Part shown: positions 1-15,400 of the stretch, piece by piece
How positions within the stretch are numbered: the first letter of the stretch is position 1
Layout of the letters: each line of letters begins with the position of its first letter
From: Membranipora membranacea
Lineage: Eukaryota > Bryozoa > Gymnolaemata > Cheilostomatida > Membraniporidae
Assembly (NCBI GenBank): GCA_914767715.1
Contig: OU612075.1
Span: 15,626,001 to 15,686,000 of the forward strand
DNA: 60,000 nucleotides
Direction of reading: 5' to 3'
Made by a program: the position numbers and the translations under genes
The notes under the pieces: model-generated
The model's input: only the letters and a program-made list of their open reading frames with translations
Databases searched by the model: none
What the model was told of the DNA's origin: nothing

Positions 1-877
1 TAAAATGTTGAGTTGATAATTTGAGTCCATGGGATTCTTACCCCCTGCTTTGCAAACTGCACCTAGTATTTCTTGTGCTGTCTTGTTATTTTTTTCAAAA
101 CTTTGGGGTTTGGATTGGGCCTAATATGAGCAAAGATACTACAATACTGATATGAGTGATCTGTTGGTAAATTGTGCTAACCATATTTGATGCATATATC
201 AGCACCACAGCTGACCAACATGCCTGCAGCACAAAAAATTAATACAGGTTTATGGTCATAATTTGGGCACATAAATAAAACAGCGGGAGGTCGTTAGATC
301 AGTTTTACAGCCCCTGATAAGTGTTAGGTATTTGGTGGTTTGTATACATGATGACAACACAGAGTAAGGATATCTTTACTCTGTGATGACAAGCTGGTAG
401 CTGATCACTTGTTTTATTGCCATCAGCTGACATTCTGGCATCCGATGGACCGATACACTGATTCCTATGGCGCATCCTGGAGGAATTCTACCAGGATAAA
501 AGTGATGATTAAGTTTTAGTGGTGTGTTGATGCACTTCCATGATGACCACAAAACCACTTTAAAGGTAGAGAGTGCGCATAGCTGACTACAGTAAATGGA
601 GATTATAATCGGCGGAATTATTATTTTATGTTTGATGTAGGTACTGTGTTTTGTGGTTATTACCACACTCTGGTTAGAACCACGACACACTTCATCACGT
701 AAATAATACTCTAGGAATACTCCACACACTCAGTCACGACTGAAGATTAAATCACTCTCCTATTGCTCTCCTCCCAGACCCACATATTTTTCCAGCATAA
801 TGTCACCATCGTGGATAATCCACTAAGTTTTCAGGGTTCTTTTACTTTTCTTTATGTTTTTATTTTTTGTGTTGTAG
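1..877. other. No supported exon; upstream intron or 5' part of FRAS/FREM gene
   Basis: The first exon I can support starts at 878 with one base completing a codon, so a preceding exon ending in phase 2 must lie further left. I looked for an exon with a matching donor here and found none that keeps frame. The stretch is AT-rich with scattered stops on both strands. It is most likely the intron upstream of exon 878-1011. Confidence 0.4.
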
Positions 878-3800
878 TGAGACATCACTGTTACAGCTGG
901 GCGTCTCACAGTTTATCACCACAGCCATCACACCATCTATTCTCTCTGCTGAGGATGACTTTACAGAGGGCACCAGTCTCGTATTCGTCATAGACGAAGC
1001 CAAAATATCAGGTAAGTTCCATATAAATTTTATATTCTTATACTTTTTGATTTTTGACAAAGGAGAGTACCCCCTCCTCATAATACATAGGCTTTAGCCT
1101 ATATCCCGCAGCAGTTGAACTTGGTATTGCCTCTACCCACTAAGATACATCAAAACATCATCCATGAGGTCAATTTAGGGATCGGTGCAAAAACAATAGT
1201 CAGGCATTTGGCTTACGCCACCTTAGCATCACAGGTTTGTTATCGACTAATGTCACACTGATTTCTGTGTCATCCGATCCCACATATTTTACTTATAGGT
1301 GATCTTGTTGGCGACTTGGTATCGACTGATGACAGCAGTTTGGCAATCAACCAGTTCTCACAACGAGATGTCACACTGTTGAAAATAGCTTACAAGTGAG
1401 TTTCAACAGAGATTCTTTGAGTGCAATATCTTTTTATGTGTCTATCAATACACGGAATCATTATGGCTATTAAAACAAAGCAGGCCTGCAAGTAAAGTTC
1501 TCTGTACATGAATCAGACAAGCTAAATATGTTTATGTAGTTGATAATCCATTCATGATTTACAGTTTCGGTTGAGTGACTCATTATCCTGTGTCTAAGAC
1601 AGTAAAATTAACATAATTATCCCTCTTACCACTGATATGTATTTATCAGGATTAGTTGTATAGATGAGACCGGTAATTGCCTAATATTTCCTTTGGTGTA
1701 TCTCTTGAGGTATTGTGTTAATAAATTTTACTTTCAGTTTTTACAAGGAAGAACGTGTTCAAGGTGTTGGTGTTTTTTTGCATGTAAAAGCGTGTTTTAT
1801 AGTATACAAATATAATTAATCATCTACAACATGACATGGTGTTATGAGAATTTTTTTTTTTGCATTGTTGTAATTTGCAAATCAGGAATTTGACCAAACT
1901 ATCCATATTCAATTAGCTACATGCAAATTGTAAAAATAACTCCCATGTTGTCATAGTCAATTTACAACAATAGGAGTTAGCTTCTCCTGCTCTAAGTAGT
2001 TTAAGGTAAAAGAAATATATTTGTTTCCTGATGTGTGTGTAGCTGTTTGTTTCCTGTGATGCATTGTTGTCACTAACCCTGATATGTTTTTATAGACCTC
2101 CCAGTGTAGAAAGTAACAGAGTAAGAGTAGAAAGAATCCCTCTCAGAGTAAGAGATGGCGAGGGACTTTTATCTACTAATACATATGAGCTTGTTGTGAG
2201 CGTCAGGCCTATGGATACTCTGTCTCCACTAGTAACTAAGAACACAGGTGTGTATCTCTACTATTGTGTTATGATAAGAGAAAAAATGAAGTCAGTGGCA
2301 AGAGTGCTAGGCTAGACATGAATTCTTAATTATCTATGCGTTGGCCATATTGGGCAATCTTTCCATTAAAAAGAACCAAAATCTCAATCTGATCACTCTT
2401 TGGTCAGTGAGAGAAACCAGCTAGGGATATCTTGTTGCCAAATTGCACACACATTGGTCATTTTTGGAACTATATACATTGTGTGAAAGGTTTGGGAACA
2501 AATTTGTCTAATTGAAATTATGAATGAGCGGGGTTTTCAATCAACATGTAACCGATAAAATTTTGGTTGAAATATCTTTGCTTATTCTTATTGAAAGAAC
2601 CCCAGATAAGCAGATGAAAACAGTCAATTGATATATCCAGGTAACAAGTTTAGTTATAATATTTTCTTGTAAAAAAAGGACACAACTCCATACTTTTATC
2701 AATTCTTCAATGCCGATTGTTTTAGGTTTGAAATTATTGGAGGGAGAGCGTTTGAGAATCTCGAGCCGAGATAGTCTACAGCTGGCCGATGAGGACAATC
2801 CCCAATCCGTGAAAGTAACTGTAGAACATGGGCTAAGACATGGAGAGCTGGCTATACCAGATTCCAGGGATTATTTCACTATAGATGACTTAGACAGAGG
2901 GAGAGTTGTTTACATACATGATGGATCGAACACCCTCACAGACAACATCATATTTAAAGCCTCAGATGGAAAAAATGAGGTAAGACCAAGTTTATCCATC
3001 ATACATGTCTAATAACAGTTTTCAAAATAGGTAATTCTCACAAAAGATTGTGCTACACGGATTATTGGGATTGAATATTTCGAATTTTTCGTTTTAGATA
3101 GAGTTCCTATTCCCCATAATGATATTCCCAGTGGACGACTCGGCTCCGATACTTCAAGTGAACACAGGACTGAGAATATTCCAGGGTATGACTTACCAGA
3201 TAACACCAATCCATCTCAAGTAAGATTCTACTATCTCTACACACCAACACCATTTCTGTGGCTTGATATCAAATTGCAATAGCTAAAATTCTGTAATATG
3301 CAATTCTGCGAGAAATATAATTGAATCAATGAACACATCTCGAACACATTTAAAAGACGTCGTATGTGGAGAACAAAATTGCCTTTGATACCTCCATATC
3401 TTTTTGGAGCCAAGAATTTGCTAGAAGCTAGTCTATGTGCTCACACTTTGCCCAGATTGGTGGTCGTTGGATTTCATTATCGACCTACAGGTTCTGCTGT
3501 GGTGATGTTGAGAAGCCACCAATACTTTGTATGAACCAATGATAATATATTTTTACAGAGCGACAGATGAGGATTCAGATGACGCTTTAGTGGTATTCTC
3601 TTTAGTACAGCCGTACTCAACATTAGGAAATGTGGTACTACACAGAAGACAGCCTGAGGACCTGAGAGGTTGGCAGCAGGTCGGTGAGGTATGGGAGAAA
3701 CGAGTCACTCAATGGACTCAAGCTGATATCGATCAAGGTAAGCTGAATCATCAAATGTAGAGATTACCTCGCCGTTTGTGGCAGTTACCATATGCATGAG

Positions 3801-6800
3801 ACAAATCTTCTTGACAAAACTGTACTGGCCCTCAATGAAATCGTCCTAACATTGTATTGTAACAGCTGCTGTTAGGTTGGCATGATTGATCAGGTTAAGC
3901 GATTGAATTGTATGCATATAAACTACTAGTTAGTATGTGCTTGCCAGATCATTGTCAAGAAGAAACTTTAGTAAATTAATTTAGATGAGTCTTATTCAAA
4001 GCAAATCATCAATTGTGACTTATTTTTAAACTTTACTTTTTACAGGTTATGTTCATTATAAACACATTGGTAGCCAGGTGACTAGTACGATAACCGATCT
4101 GCTCAGGTTCAAACTGATGGATAATAATCAGCCTCCTAACATCTCACCAACTCTTCAGTTTGAAGTGATGATACTACAAAGAGATAGCGAGCCTCCCACC
4201 GCTCATCCAGGTTAGTGTCTGCGACCTCAACCCCAACGCCCCAACACAGTAGAGAAGAAAGGGGGAAGGGGTGGGGGCAGAGTGACAGGGCAGGGAGGAT
4301 AGCAGAGTTAGTGTCTGAGATATTAAACTCCGTCAAATGAAGGAGGGGGCGGAGTGACAGGGCAGGGAGGACAATAGAGTTTGTGTTGAAGTTGTTCTGA
4401 CAACGGAGAGTATAAACACTCTAATAAAAATCCACAAAGAAACGAATCTCCGCCACAGTTAACACTGTTGAGCCTTAGTTGACGATTATAAAAAATGATC
4501 TCATTTTGTCCTCTTTTTTTATAGAAGCTACTTTCCACGTGACTGTGCCGGAAGGAGAAGTGACATCAATCACAGAATCAGTTTTACATTTTACTGACAA
4601 TGTCAGTAATGATAGAGAGATTGTGTACACTGTCACCACTCTGATACCAGATACGACTGACCAGGTGAGGCAATGGTGAAGATCATGTAAGCCTTATATT
4701 AGTTATTTAGGGGGTAAATAAGCAATGCTTTTTGAACCAAATTATCAGTATCACTACGCTCAATGTCATTGGTCATTGTCAATTAGAAAATCCATCCATA
4801 AAAAACTTACTCAGAATGGCAAGATTTCATAAACCCTATCAGGTCTCTTTCGCTCAGCTAAGAGTGCGCAGATATTAATTTTGACAGTTTTTGGTTGAAA
4901 GTCTCCCCAGAGAAAATTCAGTATCATGTTTGAAGTCAAATTTTGGTTCAACAGTCAAATCAGACTTTTGATATATCGCTCTAAGCAATAAAGAGGGAGT
5001 TCATTGCGCTAAGCTTGCTTTCAATGTCAATATGATTCCTTTACAGTCCACAGGGGAGATAATCTACACAGACACACCTGATGTATCTGTATCTATGTTC
5101 ACACAAGCAGAGATATCTAAAGGTAGAATATCTTATCAGCCTCCAGCTGGAGAGATTGGTATCGCACCCAGAGTGATCACTGTTGAGTTTGATGTACAAG
5201 ACTCCAGCGGTAATGTCCAGACAGGTGAGTGACAGGCAGCTGGACATTTCAAGGGTGCATTTTTATAAGATATCCTTTCCTAGTCACAAATCAAGAGTAT
5301 GAAGAGTTTATTCGTGTGAGCCAGGGACCATGGTCAATTATGATCTCCGAATTTGTTGTATCTTCAGTGACACAAAGCAGACAATCCTGATTTTTCTTGT
5401 TGGGATTCAGTTCAAAAACTACTGAAATTATCAGTATTTGGTCACCTCAAAGGTTCTTACAGTTACAAGCCCTGTAGTTTCACATAGAGTTATTTAATCA
5501 ATCTGATATATCATACATTACAGGACAGAGGCTGAGTATATTTCTGCAGCCTGTCAATGATAGACAGCCTATAGTGACTGTCAGAGCCCTGCAGGTGTCT
5601 GAGAACGGATATGTTATCATCATGCCGACTAACCTGGACGCTACCGATGCTGACACTAGTGATCAGAGTATCACATTCACAGTAGAGAGACTCCCCAGAC
5701 ACGGCAAACTCAAACTACAAGGTGTGTAGATTATAACAGTATTGTTCCTTTGGAATCAGGCTGACAATTTTGCTCGCAATGTTAAAATGTTAGTTAAAAA
5801 TCTTTTCCTAATATTGAAAAAAGTTAAGTTCAACGTAAGCTAGAACTAAATTTGGGCTAGCCCTGATGAGAGCCTATACCAAGTGAAGAGGGTAACTAAA
5901 TGTTTAGCTATCATAAAAGATAGCTATTTCAAGCATAAACGAAATCGTGATTTTTTCCTCCAGTGAATAATTTACTCCTCTAGGGTTAAGAGTTGGTAAA
6001 TCACCATGTTATATGAATGTTTGTATATTTGATTCAGGTGTTGAGGCGTCTCGAGGTAGTATGTTCACTAAGACAGACATATCGAATGGTGGAGTTATCT
6101 ACTCCTCAGAGGGAGATGTGGAATCCCTGTCAGACACTGTGGTTATAGATGTTAGTGATGGAGTACACCATATACCTGCACATCTCAGAGTAGTCATTAC
6201 TCCTGTCGATTCAGGATTCCCAACCTATGGTAAGGGAGATTACTCTAATATTAACATTTATATTTCTTGCTGTGTAGTCTGCGTTTCATCTAAGTCTTCA
6301 TAAATATGAACATGGCTTCACATATATTTTCACCAGTCCTTTCATGTTTGACCGCAGGATAATTTTTATTACATTGCCAGGTTTTATCATGATATTTTGC
6401 TATTAATTTACTGTTTCAACTTTACAGAGAACGGCGACTCACTGGTGTATGTGCTGAATGTGAACGAGAACTCTGTAGCCACACTCACATCAGCTTTCCT
6501 ACCAAGGACTGGAGTTTCAGACGATATCACATTCACTCTGGCTCAACAACCAATCAGAGGTAAGATTTTTGAGGCCTATTGGCCTATTGGCTTATTGGCC
6601 TATTGGCTAAGATCAAAGTGTCACTGCCAATGGCCGATTAGTGCCAGTTCAGTTTTGGCAGCTCGCTGCACACCCAAGATTAGGAGGTCCACCATGGCCT
6701 CACCTCTAGGATGCATTCTAGTTTTCTAGGATGTATCACTTTCTCAGTATGAGGATTTAGGGCACCTTGCGTCCCTCTTTAGGGGCAGCCCAATCTTCTG

Positions 6801-9800
6801 TTTCTTCGCAAACAGCAAGATTTTTGAGGCTGTCAGCCATTCAGAGGTAAGATTGTCAACGCTTTTAGAAGATCTGAGTTAACGGCACTGACCCAGAGGT
6901 TGCTTCTGCTTTAGTTCTGCTTAAAGTCCTGAAGGAAACATGGTATAACTGGCTGTTTCAAATATACAGAACCAGAAAATGAATGTCAAACTAGATGTTG
7001 TGGGTATGCAATATATGACAGGATTTCATTACCATTTATAACTTATGTCATTTTATTCAGGAGTATTCGCACCTCAGTTTTTCGGCCTTGCTGATATTGA
7101 AGCTAAGCGAGTGACATACACAGCTACACAGCGTGAGATCGGGTCTGATACTGTGTATGACAGCCTAAATCTCACAATCACTCAGGGACAACTCATCATA
7201 AACAACAAGAACACACCTGATATCCATATACAGGTATGGATAGCATAAAGCTAACCGCTCATCTTATATTAGCATGCCTCTGAACCAAGGATCTCAAGTG
7301 ATAATTGTCTGAAAGTTAACCAAATAGTCTAGAACGCAATTCATTTCGTTGGGAATGTTCAGTTGATATATCGTCAGGGAGGTTGGAAAAAATGTCCCAA
7401 AAACTCTGATATCATGTGATATGATTTGTTGTATAAATTTAACCAAGGTTCTCATCTTTGTTTGGTATTGGTATTGCAACTTAATCATGGACTCTCCCAG
7501 TAACAACCTTGGCAACATCTTTTGTTTTATAGGTCACAATTCTGCCTGTTGATAACAATCCTCCTGTGCTTAGCCTTGGCACAACGTTCTATGTTCAAGA
7601 GGGAGGGGTGTCAACCATACACCCATCGCATCTAAGCGTAATGGATGTTGACAGTAAGCCAGATGACATTGTGTGTAGTATCACAGCGCAACCTCTCTTT
7701 GGATTTCTGGAGTTGTCTTCACCAGCTCCTGGTTCAGAATATCCTCGCCTCGGACAGCCAATCAGTGCGTTCGGCCTCCATGACCTAAATAAAGGTCATG
7801 TCAACTATCAGCAGAGTATCCATGAAGGTGAGATGTTGTAAATGTTGGATTGCATACCAAGCTCAAATAACGAAATTTAATTTTTCAATATCAAAATTTT
7901 CAAGTGTCCAACTGTTTATTCTAACTATGTTCATTTTATTATTTAGGTGTGGAACCATCTTCAGACTCCTTCCATCTCTCCTGCTCCGACGGTATCAACT
8001 TAGACAACTTTGGATTGACGTTTGAGGTTGAGATAGCTCCGATCAATGATGAATCTCCAAAGATCTATGTCAACGATTTTGTGGTTGAAGAAGGAAGACT
8101 TTTACAGATAGATTTACCAATTCTGAACGCTTACGACAAAGATCTGCCTCCAAACCTCATCATGTTCAAGGTTAGTATTTTTCTTAGGTCATGTATCATT
8201 GAATCATTCAGATCTCAAATGGTGAACCTAATAAACCTACATAAGTGAAAAAGTTTTTTTTTTAGTTTGAATTATAATGTCAATAATCAACTTATTATTG
8301 TGGTGTACTCCGCTGCAGATTTACTCTGTGGCAGAAGTCTCTAAAGATCTGATGCAAGCTAAACTGTATTTGTTCAGTCCGCATTTGTGTGTGATATACG
8401 ATGGACTTTATACAAGCTAGTAAACTGGCTAGAATTCAGCAGCCACAATACCCTCTTGTTGTCTCAGTTATATATTTGCTGCAAAGAAGCTAAATCTGTC
8501 AGAGAGGGTTTACTGTTTAGTTGTATGTTGTTGTAGATACTGACTCAGCCCATAAACGGTCGGATCTATGAGTCATCGGCAGCGGGAGCAGCTCTGGCCA
8601 CAGAGTTCACATTAGATGATATCAGATATCAGTCTAAGATAGCCTATCAGCACAGCGGGTCTGAGACGACAAACGACTCATTTATCATACAAGTCAGCGA
8701 CGGTATGCACACCACCGAGAAAGAGGTGAGCAACACATAGCAAGTTATTTTGTTTTGGTTGCAGAGCGTACCGAGCAGTTGGGCTTTGTGAAATCAATTC
8801 TAGCTGGACTATGCAACAATCGGCCATGACTCATGGAGTATGAGAACATGAGATTTGTCAGTAGTTCAGGTTATGTGATGGGAGAGTTTTGGACCATAGA
8901 TTAAGCTTATATGAAACATTCTCGCTGTTTGAAGTACTGTTTAAATTGTAAATTTAACTTATCAAAATTGGTATTGGTGGCCGATGAGATCAAGGTATAC
9001 CTTTTCTATACTCTCATAAAGCTGGAAAAACATAATTACTTTGTATTATTTGCAGATTCCCATAAGTATATTATCAGTAGATGATGAGGTACCACAGTTA
9101 TTTGCCAACACAGGACTTTATATAAAAGCTGAGATTGAGAGACCAGAATGGAAATATATAACTAATAATGAGCTGAGAGCTGAGGATTTAGACTCGCCTA
9201 ATGGTAAACATCAGTCATCACGGAAAATGATCATTTAATTATAAACGTGTATTATGTTTCATGCGCATTCCCAAGGGGAGTGAATATTATCTAGAGTCTA
9301 GTGTCGCTGGTATGAGTTGACTTAGCGTTAGCTACCACAGATTTGGGAGCTTAATTAAAGTGAGTGGATGAGTTACTGCTAGCTAGCAATAAATTCCTCC
9401 TCTAGGGTATAAAGACTGACCTGATTGTGATGCGACTACCATAATTCTGCTGCCAATTGAGATTTTTGCATCATTTATGCGTGCTCATTGTTAAACCAGA
9501 TTTAAGATCTTCAACTTCACAAGTAATCAAAACTTCATATATTTTTTCTTAAGGTAACATCACATTTAAGATCCGACAGCAGCCGGTGTTTGGATTCCTA
9601 CAGAGGCGGATAGATGCTGCCGATGACCTTTGGGATAATATCACACGTCACATGACATTCCAACAATGGGAGATTGATGAAACCAGATTAAGGTTACATT
9701 TTATCTTGTGATTTACTGGATAACTTTCTGCTCTACAAAACCATCATAAACATAAATGACCATTAAGTAAACTATATTACATTGCCAATTTCAACCCGTA

Positions 9801-12427
9801 TGTAAAAGTTTCTGATGACTTTTATTCAACTTTTGCTGTAAAATTCTTGTCTTCATTCACAGATATGTACACAATGGTCGGTACGGTGTAAGAGATGTGA
9901 TTAAACTTGACATCAGCGATAAAGCTAAGAACTCACAGTTAGATAGAAGATTTTATATCACAGTGGAAGCTCTGGACAGAGTCTACCCTGATGTGGTTAA
10001 TCGTGGTGTTGAGCTGCCGGAGAGTCAGAGGTATATTTTCTACACTATCTAGTAATAGGGGGTATCATTATTAGCCCATTACAAATATGGTAGGACTTCC
10101 AAGTCAATGTTTTTTACCCGTCTTTTTTGTCTTTTGTTTATTTGCAATCCTATCATACAATAAGGATACAAAGTTGGTTTAGTAAGCTAAGTAAGTGGTA
10201 TTGCTAAATGAATTACCTGTCTACGGCTCCTACCCTATACCACACAGAACTACATGTACATTACATTGAGCACATTCTCACCCTATACGAGTGTTGGATT
10301 TGATTTTCTGGTTTTAGCGTTATATTGACGACAGACATGTTGAGTGCCTGGGATGATAGATCCTCAGCAGAGTCCATTCAGTTCACTGTCACATCTGCAC
10401 CTAAGAATGGTTACCTGGAGCTGCTGGGAGCCCCGGGTAGGCGGTTATCTACCTTCACACAAATTGATCTAGCAGCAGGCCGAATAAAATACACACATGA
10501 CGGCAATGAGAGACAGCTCTCTGATGCCTTTGAGTTTGAGGTGAGCTTTTAAGATGTTAAAGTTAAATGAATCAGTTAAATAAAAATTGCATTTATCTAT
10601 AAATCTTCTCGGTCTCTGTCACTGCTAATGGCCAATCGGTGAGAGTGTCAGTTTTGGCAACTTGCTTCACACCAGTTCAGGAGATTTTTTGTGGCCCTCT
10701 AGGATGCATTGTTGTTTCTAGTGCGAGGCTTAGGGCCAGCCAAGTACTGTTTTATACTAAACAGTTAATCTGTTGGAAAATGCTATATTACGTATGTTTA
10801 TTATTAATTCCCAGGTTACTGATGGATTCAATCCTGTGGCGAGAGCTTTCAGCATATCAATAATTCCAGTAGACAATCAGCTTCCAGTTTTAATGATCCA
10901 GCCGATCCGATTGAGGGAAAAAGGGTCGACTTACATTACGCCTAATCAGCTTACTGCAAGAGATCGTGATACAGATTCTAAGGACATAACGTTTATAATC
11001 ACACAGGTAAAGTTCTTTTGTCACTAAATGTCAGTAAGTTTAGCTGTATGCATACCTAAGGCAACACAGTAGCAACATGTGAAATTTTAATGAAGGGAAA
11101 ATTTTAGCCGTAAGGAATTTGCTCGAGTTATCAGTGTTATATATATATAAACACATTTTCAGAATATAAATCCTATGCTGTTGATATAGTTTATGCTTTT
11201 GCACCATTGCCATTCATGTCAGAAGTTTTTCTTTTTTCAGCCACCTCTTTATGGTTCAGTAAAGTTGTCAGGCAACGAAGTCTCAGAGTTTACTCAGGAT
11301 GATCTTGAGAACGGGCGTATCACCTATGCTCACACAGGACCTGAGGCTAATAGTGGTCAGGTGATTGAGGATGACTTTAAAATTAAAGTGACAGATGGAA
11401 CTCACAACAAATTCTTTCTATATCCCGATCTGAAAACATCAACAAGGAGATCACAGCGGGTAGGTACCAGGGATTTGAATTTTGATGTTTCCAGAGAAAA
11501 ATGGACTGATGGGTTCTTTCTAACACCATCAAAGTTTAAAATATAACCTGTAAATTGGGCTTTTGATTGATGTGGCAGTCAGATCATTAACACTCTAGAG
11601 GAGGGAGGATTAGCTAGAATTAGTTTGGTGGTGACTAGTACTTCTACCAATTTGGCTGGCTGGGGTGGGAGTCTATATAAAGTAAAGAGGGTGGGTGAAT
11701 GTTAGCTAGCTTTAATCACAGCTATTTCAAGCCTGTCCTCCTGTCCTCCTGTCACTTTTTCACTTCTATACGGTATTAATACAATAGAGTTGTGAAATAT
11801 GATATTTATCTCAATATAAGCGTGCTATGCTCTACAGGTCAGCATACAGATAGTGGCTGTAGATGACAGTGCTCCTCAGCTAGTGGTGAACAGACCGGCC
11901 ACCACCTTACAGAAGAAGTCACCTCGGTCTGATGAGCTTTACTTTACACTCACTCAGCACAACCTACATGTGGTGGACGAGGACACAGACAGTGACTTTG
12001 TGATGTACTGGGTCATAGATAGACCTCAGAAAGGCAGACTTATCAAGAATGGAAGAATCGCTAATATGTGGACACAGGGTAGGTACTATTTGTGCAGAAG
12101 TCAACTTTTATATACAGAACAAGTTTGGTTCACCATTTTACTTTGATGACTTCAAGGATGTGAATGAAGTTGGGCTTACTATTTGTGAAGAAAACTGTTA
12201 GTTTGAAAAAGGGGCCTGAGAATCGCTGTACTGCATGTATTACTCATACCATTTACATGCTTTCCCACCCAATAACAGATGATATAGATAACTCGATGGT
12301 GACCTATATACTGAACGAGGGAGCGGATAGTGATACCAGTGATCACTTCACATTCAGAGTGCAGGATGGGGGAGGTAATGACATACCCTCCACTGTGTTC
12401 ACTCTCTCCTGGTCCTACGTTAGCTTC
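878..12427 (+). other. Twelve CSPG (NG2-like) repeats
   Basis: Approximate genomic spans, introns included: 878-2247, 2726-3160, 3161-4210, 4525-5575, 5576-6229, 6428-7565, 7566-8058, 8059-9089, 9090-10003, 10004-10902, 10903-11876, 11877-12427. Each unit shows the family signature: a start such as VNTGL or VEEG; an acidic D-x-D-x-D cluster ([33 protein letters not shown]) that probably binds calcium as in cadherins; a P-x-x-G-x-L turn; a 'FT..D(I/L)..G.(I/V).Y.H.G' segment; and a closing 'I.PVDD..P'. A count of exactly twelve matches vertebrate FRAS1/FREM proteins. Repeats 1, 4 and 6 are the most divergent and lack parts of the acidic cluster. Confidence 0.88.
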
Positions 12428-15400
12428 AAATCAGCCACTATGGAGGTGAACGAGACGGATAAGTACGCCAGTGTGATCATACAGAGACGAGGATCACTGG
12501 CTACCACTGCCTTCGTTAGTAAGTTAACTACACAACCGTAATAAATAATCTGAATGAAACTGAAGTTGGAAAGCAGACTCATTATTTCATTAAAAAGATA
12601 GTACTTCTCTCTCAATTGCTGGGTTTCAAACCTGGATATTAGCAGTTCTTGTGCTACAAATGCTTTTGGTAACAAGCGAGACCATAGCATAGGAGTTTAC
12701 CGGTAAACTCATATAATATCAGCTATGTCAACTGATAATCTTACAACTTATTGATGATATTTGGTGACGCTGTTTTTATAGCTGTGAATGTGAGAGATGT
12801 GACCACTACACGAGGAGCTGATTACTCTACTCGATACGACAGACAAGTACAGTTTAATCCTGGAGAGTTTGAGAAAGTCTGGAAGCTGGAACTCATTAAT
12901 GACTCTTTGTATGAAATCAAAGTAAGATACTCAGATTTACATACTTACTCTGGGCTCTCTCATCAATGCAGAAGTGCATCAACCGTGAGATTCGTTGAAT
13001 GGAAAATTCCATTAGCTAATTTTTTGCCAAACTTTCGAAAACTGGGAGATTAATAGCAGAAGAGACATAAAGTCTCCACAACATTAAATTCCTCACCTTG
13101 AGAAAACTGAGCATACTGGCTATATTTTTTTTATCTAGAACAAGTTTGTTCTTCTGTATTGGCGGAGTTCCTCTGAGGAAAAAATCTATTCTAATAATTT
13201 CATTAGTTTGGTTTCATTCACTCTTTCTATTGTTTACAGGAGATGTTGACACTGGAGTTATCAGACCCTGTAGGTACTGTCGTGGAGTCACATCAGTGGA
13301 CAACTCTAACAATCACAGACCAGGACGATCAGGCCGTAGTTGCACTCGCCTCCGCTGATCCCATAGAGCTAGATGAGAATGTAGGCAGAGCCTCTATCAA
13401 GGTAGGTGTGCACCTAAATGTAGCTTCTGTCAATCATATCTGATGCGAAGAGAGAACTGAGCTACCATTATCGCTTATGGTATAGAAAGCTAATTTTCAC
13501 GATGAATGATTGTGTGTGCAGTGAGTTTGGGACATAACCTAAACTCCCTGGTCTATGTTATGTGACATATCCTTTCTTCCAAAAATCGAAATTTGTTTGC
13601 AACTTTTGTGGCCAGTATGTTTAGCCCTTTAAATTTAGATAAAAGTCATAAATCTTGCTGGTTCACTTTTATGTAGATCAAGTTTAATCCAATTGCCTGC
13701 ATTTCATTTGCTTCCTTCCACTGGTCACGCCGCAGGCAGATCAAGTTTAGTCCAGCCAATGGCCGCGACGTGACCAGTGTAGGGGTAGCAGCTTCGAATG
13801 CAGGCAAATGGACCAAACTTGGTCTAACTTTCATGTAACACATTCTGATATTATCTGGCGCAGGACAATTTAATCAAGATCTTTTTATAATAACATCTTG
13901 CAGTTGGTACGTAGCGGAGACCTCTCCACAGATGTAGTAGCTGTATGTAACTTTAGAGAAGGTACTACTCGAGGTACAGAACACCCAGCTCTGTATACAG
14001 ACTTCATACTGAGAGCCAGTGCTGTCAGGTTCAGTCCTGGCAGCTCGGAGTCTTACTGCTATGTCGACATTGTAGATGATACATATGTTGAGGCTGATGA
14101 ATACTTCAATATCTTCATCGATAAGGTGAGAGATTCTTACTGACACAAGTAAGACACATAATAATAATGCATGAGGGTATCTTAATTTAAGACTTCCAAA
14201 ATCGCTCTCAGATTGTGCTCATAGCTGCTAGGGGGTCACGTTCCCAAATCGCTCACTCCTATACGTTCTGGGTGAAAGATTTGGAAAGAAATACAAAGCA
14301 AGGGAGGATTTTGAGTGAAGTGATTGCGATAACTTCACACTATTTGAGAAACTCCCTGTTTGCGTTACTGAATTATACAGTTTTGAAACATACCTTTCGA
14401 ATAATCAAAGTTTTTGTATTCTATAGGTTGAGGGTGGTGTAATAGGCACCCCTAACTCTACACTAGTTACCATACTCTCAGATGAGACAGATTTACCTCA
14501 GATATCGTTTGAGATGTCACGCTATGAGGTCACAGAGGGAGAGGGCAGTGTCACAGTCAACGTAGAGAGGAAGGGAGGAGATCTCACACAGCAGTCTCAA
14601 GTAATGGTGCTCTCCAGAAGGTTGGTTAAAAACGTTTGTAGTTAGTACTTACAATTTTTCTCAAGCTTTCTTTGACTTTCCTCACTCATTGATAATATCA
14701 TTTTTATCATCTCTTTAGCAAAATTGTGTGAGATATATCAAATATTATCATATACTTGGCTTGTCTTAGTTTGAGTGCGCATAGGTTTCTGGGTTGATGA
14801 TAGTAGCTTTTCATTATCAACCGTATTCCCATCGCCTAAACTAGACTCTCTCTCTTTATTGAGAAAATAATTGATTCCACATGTTTTGAATATTCAGAGC
14901 TGGGAAAGACAATGCAGAGCCGATGACAGATTACATACCAGTCAGTCAGTCTCTTACATTTGGCCCTGGAGATATGAGCAAGCAGGTCAAAGTTACTATA
15001 CTAGATGATAGAAGTATGCCAATGATGGAGGGAGAAGAGACATTCAAACTAGCTCTGAGAATACCAGACAACGCCAAGCTCGGTGAGTAATACATTCTAA
15101 AGTTGTGTTATATCTAGTAAACTCAAACTCAATACTAAATCTTAGTATCATAACAATGTCCTTCAGCAGTTTTGTTGTAAACCCATCTTGTATCATGACC
15201 GAGGAACTCAATGGAATCCTTTTCTGATATTATTTTTCAGCAACACCAAACACCACTCTGATAACGATACATGATGAGTTGGATGTGCCAACGTTTGCTT
15301 TTGCTGAGAGTCAGTATGTGGCGAGTGAGACAAACAGAACTCTGAGTGTGATCATACTGAGATACGGAGATTTGACATCAGCTCAGACGATTAACTGTAT

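Noticed and set aside
405-553. Possible exon upstream of the first accepted FRAS/FREM exon (frame with TFWHPMDRYTDSYG)
   Set aside because: The frame runs into a stop before the only good donor, and no donor gives the phase needed to join the exon at 878.
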